Shown: positions 58,067 to 64,000 of the stretch, piece after piece
Layout of the letters: every line of letters starts with the position of its first letter
Numbering within the stretch: position 1 is the first letter of the stretch
From: Tubulanus polymorphus
Lineage: Eukaryota > Nemertea > Palaeonemertea > Tubulaniformes > Tubulanidae
NCBI RefSeq assembly: GCF_964204645.1
Contig: NC_134031.1
Span: 5,005,001 to 5,069,000, forward strand
Direction: 5' to 3'
DNA: 64,000 nt
Made by a program: the position numbers and the translations under genes
Notes under the pieces: generated by a model
What the model was told of the DNA's origin: nothing
What the model saw: only the letters and a program-made list of their open reading frames with translations
Database searches by the model: none

Positions 58067-58649
58067 CGGTCGATGATTATTGACTGAAGAAATCTTCTTG
58101 GGGTATCAATATTTCGTTGGAATAATAACGGCGAAGAATAATAACAAATCAAAACAAACGCGTGGTGTCTTCTGGTAGTTTATTCAGGTGCAGACGAGGA
58201 CCTCGTTTATACGAAGCTGAAAACCCCGTTGCCTATTATTTCCTCGCAACGGGAGTAGAATTACTTGATAGGCAACGTCGGTTATTGCAGAAATATGATT
58301 ATACCCAGATATTGATTAAGTTCTATAATTTGCACCTGCCGTCAAAGATTTAAGCAGGTTTGTCTAGATGAGATTATGTGTGTATCTTAATACTTCTCAA
58401 GTAAAACCGCTGAAGTCGATGAATTTTACTAAAATCCATTCGGAAGAACTTCAATTTTTTCATTTCCAATTCAGTAACAGATCAACTCTATGAAATTAGC
58501 ATAAATAGGATAAAGCAGAATCCACTGCATATCGAGAAACTAAATGTGATACGACTTTTTGCATTGTTGAGGATACTTTAGACCAAAGCCGCCACTAATT
58601 GCGCCTGGAAATATTTCACAATTATGCACGAATGAAAATTTTTTCTTAC

Positions 58650-58684
58650 CTGTAAACCACATCATCTGGACGAGTTGACTTCAT
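58650..58684 (-). CDS. Candidate alternative first exon 1c of the M13 peptidase
   Basis: ATG at 58684 opens eleven codons (MKSTRPDDVVY) ending AG at a consensus donor (CAG|GTAAGAAA). Like exon 1a it ends in phase 2 with AG, so splicing to 51325 gives Ser then GQSKKRRW. It would give a short cytoplasmic tail. The evidence is phase, donor and reading frame only; a 35-base match can arise by chance. Confidence 0.4.
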
Positions 58685-59004
58685 GTTGTTAACTGTGCAG
58701 AAATTTGCATTCGTTTTATGTCAAGTGAACTGTTTGTATTGTATTCAAGAATCTTATAGTATCACTTAACCTTGTCTCCGAATGAGTCGAGCTACCAAAT
58801 TACCCAACAACCGAGGTCAAATTCATTTGTAATCACTTCGCGTTTATTCGAAAACAAATCTTTTCGTACCCTTTTACCTCATTTGCCTTTACGTCGTTCA
58901 GATCTTGGTTTCCCAAGACTAACCCTATTGGATTTATCATTTAACCTCACGACGAAAAACATCATCATCTTTTGGTTAACAAGGCAGAGATAAAGCGTTT
59001 TTGA

Positions 59005-59112
59005 AGCACAGACGCAGGGAAACGCAGAAACAAGGAATCAAGCATGTTTGATCTCGGAAACATTGTTCTTTCTCCTGTTTCCATGTTTTCCCGCGTTGTG
59101 TGTTTTGGGCCT
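59005..59112. mobile_element. GAAACA-rich palindromic repeat, copy d
   Basis: GACGCAGGGAAACGCAGAAAC at the left and GTTTCCATGTTTTCCCGCG at the right, with GTTTGATCTCGGAAACAT between, as in the other members. Confidence 0.65.
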
Positions 59113-59703
59113 TACGTTGGAATCTGTATTTGAAATTGTGGTCGCTTTCCGAGGCGAGCAGTTACTGAAAAATCACGTCCCGTTTTTTTTTTCTCGAAAG
59201 TTCATTTAAGTCTAATTTTGGCTCCCTTCGTGGATGACGTAAAGCTCATATTAAGTCCTCCCCCTGCTTTCAATCAAGTCTAATGGATTCTACTTTTGAT
59301 GCCGAGAAATATATTAGATGTTCGCCTAAGTCTCTTTAAGTGGTAGTGTATAAACGTATGGTCGGATAATTAACTGGTTATAAGATGCCACTTCGGCGGT
59401 AAAGCCCGTCACATCTTTCCGCAATGATTTCCTGTCTAATATGCCGGCGGCTCCATTAAAGTTGATCTCGGTAAAATCAGCATAATGGCTTTTGATTAAA
59501 ACTACGCGACGTTTACCGAACGTACTTAAAGTGGCAACGGCGACGAGAAAACGCCAGAAAGGGATTCGTAATATCGGAAAGGGATATAACGGTTATTACT
59601 GATTGAATGCAAAATAAAGCCCTTATCCGCAGTTGAGTTCAATGAGGACTTCACGCCGTACAGTCGCAATCGATCATTCAAGTTGGAAAAGCAGGGCGAA
59701 CTT

Positions 59704-59920
59704 CGCCTATCGGAGTTAGTCGACTGTTTGCGAACTAAGTGCAACCGAATATCAGTTCATGTCGGAACTATCATCCGGACATAGCGAACTACGGGATTGA
59801 GCAAGGTCGCTGTAGTTCGGACCTACTTCCTAGTTGGCCGAAACTTTACATGCGTTAAGTCAGAACTATATCGCGTTCGGTTGATTAGTTCCGACGACTA
59901 GTCGACTAACTATGAAAACC
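59704..59920. mobile_element. MITE-like element, GTTAGTCGACT family, copy 2
   Basis: Shares GTTAGTCGACT-GTTTGCGAACTAAGTG and CGCTGTAGTTC with 3563-3784. The right end AGTCGACTAACTATGAAAAC is inverted relative to the left. Confidence 0.65.
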
Positions 59921-59959
59921 AAGGCGGCTAAGGTGTGCGATAAGATATTCGACGAACAA

Positions 59960-60290
59960 AAACCCATCCTTGCTCGGCAGGGATTCGAACCTGATGGCAT
60001 CGCTAGACTCAGCCGCGGCACAAAACCCTGGCTGATTATCCCAGTGCGCAGAATGGCCACACGTTTTCGTGCGGCGCCAATCAGATTGCCCGTTGTATAA
60101 TCGCTGAAGCAATTTCATGGATTGCTAGAAATGAAATAATCCAGACTAAAATAAAATGCGACATTTGATTGGCTAATTAGATCATCTAAGATGTGCATTT
60201 ACCTGTGCACGCCAATAATCCGCAGGGTTTTGTGCCATGGCTGAGTCCAACGATGCAGTCAGGTTCGAATCCCTGCCGAGGGTAACCACA
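59960..60290. repeat. Inverted pair of tRNA-like (SINE head) repeats
   Basis: Minus-strand copy at about 59960-60050 and plus-strand copy at about 60205-60290 share CAGGGTTTTGTGCC, GGCTGAGTC and the exact pol III B-box GGTTCGAATCC followed by CTGCCGAG. They are separated by about 155 bases and could fold back. Neither has a convincing acceptor stem or anticodon arm, so they are not called tRNA genes. Confidence 0.65.
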
Positions 60291-61747
60291 CCAAAAGATC
60301 AAATATATTCTTCTATGTTATTATTTACGCCACCTGGTGGGATAACTGGAATGAAGGGTCCTTGGGGGATGGTTAACACATTTGAAATAATATAAATAAT
60401 ATACAATTATTCGTGCTCGAGCAAACAGAGTTCCATCGACCTTCCCTGCATAGATAACTAGCCCAGTGAGGTCAACGCGCAAATGAATTGTATATACGTA
60501 TATATTTAAACGACCCCGAACGTACGTGGTCAAGCCTGAATTAATGCACGACGGAATAATTCCTAATTTACACCACGAGTGTGTCAACGTGTCATTAAGT
60601 ATCGATATTAATATAAAGGTAATTAAGCCTATGAAGTTTGTACGTACATGGCGTCGTTTTGGTACGGACTTAATTGTCAACTTAGGTATATGTGCATACG
60701 TTGGCTTTGAGAGCGCTTAAAGTACTTTGAATTAAAGACCTATCGCCAGGAACCTTTTACCGTTCAATCGTCACAATTCGCATTCAAATATGAATATTGA
60801 TATTTCTGTAATATAAGTCTTCGGGACATCATTAATGTATATGTGTACGTGTGTGTGGTCTCATTTCATCGAGATCCCTAAAATTCAGACGGTATTTCGT
60901 AATAATTGCATCGTGTTGAGCCGGAAGAAATATCACATTTCATTAGTCATAAGCGAAATAAGATGAACAATAGTCAAACGAGTTGAATATTTTTTTGAGT
61001 TATTTGCATTCTACTTTAATAAAGCGAACGTGCGATTTTTGATCTTCCATTTTATTACCAACTTCCTCGTTGTGAGTGTCTTCGTGCCTTGAGGTCGCGA
61101 TATATGAATCTAATATATGACCTAGCACCTTCCTTCGCCGAGGGTCGCTATTTGAGCAAACTTTTCACGGTGGCAATAACTTAATAAACGTTTATTGCGT
61201 GGCCCTACACGATGCGTATATTACTTTTATTTTGGGTCAAGAACGTTCGGTCTATGCGTGGCAATGTCGAAGAGGCTTCACGCTTGTGTTATTAGTTCCT
61301 GTGAAATATAGACCTCGTGGCCGCGGTTGTAATCTATCGACCGATCAAACAAGACAAGTGTACGTGTTAACAAGCTAAACGACATTAATTGCACACGTTC
61401 GGTAACGGCGTATTTCCCGTAGTTCGCGGGGGCAAACACCTGAACCGCCGGTCAGCCAGAACACACATCCTCCGCTGTCCGTATAGATGTAGTGTCGCAG
61501 AGTGGCTTCTTTTGATCTATGAAGGGAACAGTACCGTTCAGGTGGCTGTACACACATTTCCTTTCATCCCGGCCCTCGCATATGCATTCGACTTCAATCG
61601 AGCACGTACAGTAACCGCCGCAGAGAGAAGAAATTTCAAAAACAGCGTCACTCACAGCGAAGGTTGGGAATTTTGTCTATGAAACAAACACGCACGGACA
61701 TTTTAAAAGATGGCATCAGGCGATCCCACTGGCTTGGGTTCCTCGAC

Positions 61748-61933
61748 GCTCAACGCAGACGACGCACGGAAACACGGAAACACGGAAACAGCAGACATAA
61801 ACATTATTTCCGAGCATTCCCCCGCGTCGTGTGAGAAACTAGAAACATGATTTCGGGAAACGTGTTTCCGAGATCAAACCTTTTTGATTCTGCATTTCTG
61901 TGTTGGCGTGTTTCACAGCGTCGTCCGCTTTGG
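61748..61933. mobile_element. GAAACA-rich palindromic repeat, copy e
   Basis: GACGACGCACGGAAACACGG extends into a short (CGGAAACA)n run. The tail has GTTTCCGAGATCAAAC and GTGTTTCACAGCGTCGTC, inverse to the head. Confidence 0.7.
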
Positions 61934-63849
61934 GATTTGGAATCACAAACTATGGTCTACGAACTTTATCAAATCGCTTTAAAACTGAAACTATGCGTTC
62001 TTCGCTTTCGTAGCCTTTACAACCACGGTGGACGAACGGAACCAAAACCATCTTCTGATCGGTAGCTTCGTGAATACGCGAGTTTATGTGTATATAGAGT
62101 TGATTTATATTTGTGATTTTTTCAGTGCGGTCCACGGTAAGGTTGTGTTACCGTCTGATAAGAACGACTCGTCTGTTCGTGAACAAAGCTGCATCCTCAA
62201 TCGCTGACAGTCTATAGCAACTGCGCTAACTACTCGGTTGCCGAGAGCAGACGAATATTTCGATGAATGAAAAGTCGTTTTCACAAACGAATGAAGGGAA
62301 AGAATTTCTCGGAGACGAGAAATATTGTCTAAACGCTCATCATTTCTGATCATATGTATTCTCATTTCATTTCGTGTTAGGTCCACGGGTTATATTTATT
62401 CTATTTCTAATCAAAATCCGAGAACTATGGTATTTGCAACCCCGAGCATTTTAAACCGTTTCCATGTAATTCGAGGTTCAATCCGCGCGGTCTAACTCCG
62501 GTATAGTGCGCATCGGTGTTAGGTTTCTTCGAGCAATTTCATCACAAAACGAGCGCTTTTATAGTGATTCGATTAATCCAGAAACTCATCTTTCCTCTCA
62601 GCGCAAAAGCGTTTTCCGCAGTATTTCGTTTCGACCGGAACATAATACGTCGTTAAAAATGTGGTAAGCTGCAGTCGCAAATATTAGCGATGTTTACGAT
62701 TTGAGAAAATTGTATCGAATTGAGTAGTTTCGCAACTCGGGTCTAGCTACTATTTTAACTTGACAAGGACCTCACAAGAGGGGGGTCGGGGGTGCGGACG
62801 ACCGCCCTTTTTAAATCCAAGTTCCGCAATTGTCTACGTTCCAAATTTTGTCTTTTTCACATTCCGGAAATTTGATAAATATTTTGGCTTTAAAATACCC
62901 TTTTCAAGCTTCGAATTTCGGAAATTAAGACTATCGAAAGTTTCAGAAAATTCCCTTTCGAGTTTCGAATTTCAAAAACCAAGACTATCTAAGGATATTC
63001 GAGCAATATCAAGAATTCAGAAATGCTCGTTTGCTTTCGGCGCTCGGCGAATACGGCGCGAAGTATGGCATACAGTTCCGCTTGTATTATTAATTCTGAC
63101 CTCCTTTAGGAAATCACCGAGACGCCCTCGAACACGACATGACCAAATCCGACCGCCAGTTATTCAAATCTCTTCTCAGGTTTTTCGTAGTCGAATATAT
63201 TCTAAAACTATAGGTGCAGGTCATTACGGGTAATAAAGTTTGGGGAATAATGATTGACATGCAGTTAGTCTGCGGTTATAGGCCCTGGTGTACCATGCTC
63301 CAACCTTATAAGTGACATGGTATCTCGGTGCTCCAACCAATCCTGTTAGAACTTTTTGATCAATTATTTCTATCAAATATGTTTCGCATATACCGAAATA
63401 TTAACGAGTAAATTTCGAATAAGGGACACTATAGGAGGTCGTGAAGAATCTTGACAGACGAAGCTTAATTTTCACAATATCGCAGCATCGTAGACATCGT
63501 GCCAAACGAAAGTAAACATTTACGGACATTTATTTTAGAGAGATCGTAAAATAGGTCAGAAAAACGTAAAAATCAAATAAACTTTAAAAAAAACGACGTC
63601 TAGGGAAAAATGATGTTTTGTTTCCCGACAAAAAATAAAAACGTTCGATTTTTTCCTTTGTAAAATCTATGATTGACGCTTGTCAAAAAGAGAAAAAAAC
63701 CGATTTGTATAAAGCGTGCAAAGAAACTAGCAGAAGTCCCACAGAAAATTATTGACTGAACACCTTGAGTGCATTGTTTAATGTATGTACGTGTGACTAT
63801 GTCGCACACAGTAGTTTTTGAGAAGAACAGTCACGAAATGAAATCTTAC

Positions 63850-63929
63850 CTTATGCCGACGTGAGAATTTTCCTTAAACTTGCCGTCGTTACAGTTCACC
63901 ATGACGTAGTCCTGTTTGTAATCTCCCAT
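63850..63929 (-). CDS. Candidate alternative first exon 1b of the M13 peptidase
   Basis: ATG at 63929 opens 26 codons (MGDYKQDYVMVN... to HVGI) and ends AG at a strong donor (ATAAG|GTAAGA). Length (80 bases), phase 2 and terminal AG equal those of exon 1a at 53093-53172. Joining to 51325 gives Ser-GQSKKRRW, a cytoplasmic tail ahead of the membrane anchor. Vertebrate ECE-1 is known to use alternative promoters giving different tails, so the arrangement is plausible. Otherwise this is the first exon of an unrecognised gene whose next exon I did not find. Confidence 0.55.
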
Positions 63930-64000
63930 CTTCGATAATGAAGATTAACCGCACGGAATACACGCGTATATTATCAAGATATGTAGCGCCTCTACCTACG

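Larger units (their letters stand above)
58685..63849. other. Non-coding stretch with repeats
   Basis: No gene recognised. Holds GAAACA repeats (59005-59112, 61748-61933), the second GTTAGTCGACT element (59704-59920), an inverted pair of tRNA-like repeats (59960-60290), and a cysteine-rich minus-strand reading frame at about 61452-61655 that has no ATG. 62760-63233 has an open frame of skewed composition, judged spurious. Confidence 0.5.

Noticed and set aside
59966-60035. tRNA gene
   Set aside because: B-box is perfect but no cloverleaf with acceptor stem and anticodon loop could be drawn; an inverted sister copy indicates a repeat.
60202-60239. ATG frame ending CAG|GTAAAT as another first exon
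   Set aside because: Ends in phase 0, which does not fit the membrane-anchor exon, and it lies within the tRNA-like repeat.
61435-61472. ATG to GTGTTT donor, phase 2 with AG, as a fourth M13 first exon
   Set aside because: Donor is poor and the nine-codon stretch is easily met by chance.
61452-61655. Cysteine-rich minus-strand frame
   Set aside because: Begins after a stop without ATG, no clear acceptor, and a second frame on the same strand is equally open. Could not be tied to any exon.
62760-63233. 157-codon plus-strand frame
   Set aside because: Biased, repetitive Phe/Ser/Arg composition with repeated TCGAATTTCGGAA words; no domain and non-coding appearance.

Overview
This is animal nuclear DNA. 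Every recognisable gene is split into short exons with GT/AG borders, the spacers are AT-rich, and the genes are vigilin, a RacA-type RhoBTB GTPase and an M13 metallopeptidase. A bivalve-'pearl'-like (Helentron-associated) repeat, dense MITE-like repeats and long (TA)n tracts suggest a lophotrochozoan, most likely a mollusc. That placement is inference. No rRNA, tRNA gene, CRISPR array or operon was seen.

Layout. (1) 76-7752, minus: the first nine recognised exons (537 aa, seven KH repeats) of vigilin/HDLBP, running off the left edge. (2) 7.75-15.3 kb: intergenic or vigilin upstream DNA with CpG-rich patches and two perfect snap-back palindromes around (TA)n. (3) 15.3-33.2 kb, plus: a head-to-tail duplication of a whole gene with its TATA box and leader exon. 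Each copy has ten coding exons with the same phases, and lengths identical except the first (201 versus 195 bp), giving a RacA-like protein (Rac domain, two BTB domains, C-terminal CQVM). Copy B looks like a normal Rac GTPase. Copy A has changed its switch residues. Copy B also carries an extra, very divergent GTPase first exon that copy A lacks. (4) 33.4-53.2 kb, minus: a complete 22-exon neprilysin-like M13 zinc peptidase (756 aa) with two interchangeable 68-bp exons for the HEITH zinc site. (5) 53.2-64 kb: a small plus-strand ORF with a BH3-like motif, many repeats, and two further candidate first exons of the peptidase gene (58.65 and 63.85 kb), all ending in the same phase with the same two bases.

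The genes do not form an obvious pathway. The main biological interest is exon- and gene-level duplication: paralogous GTPases of which one may be a pseudo-GTPase, and a membrane peptidase whose active-site exon and cytoplasmic tail both seem exchangeable. All exon models come from splice consensus, phase bookkeeping and family alignment from memory; no transcript data were available.
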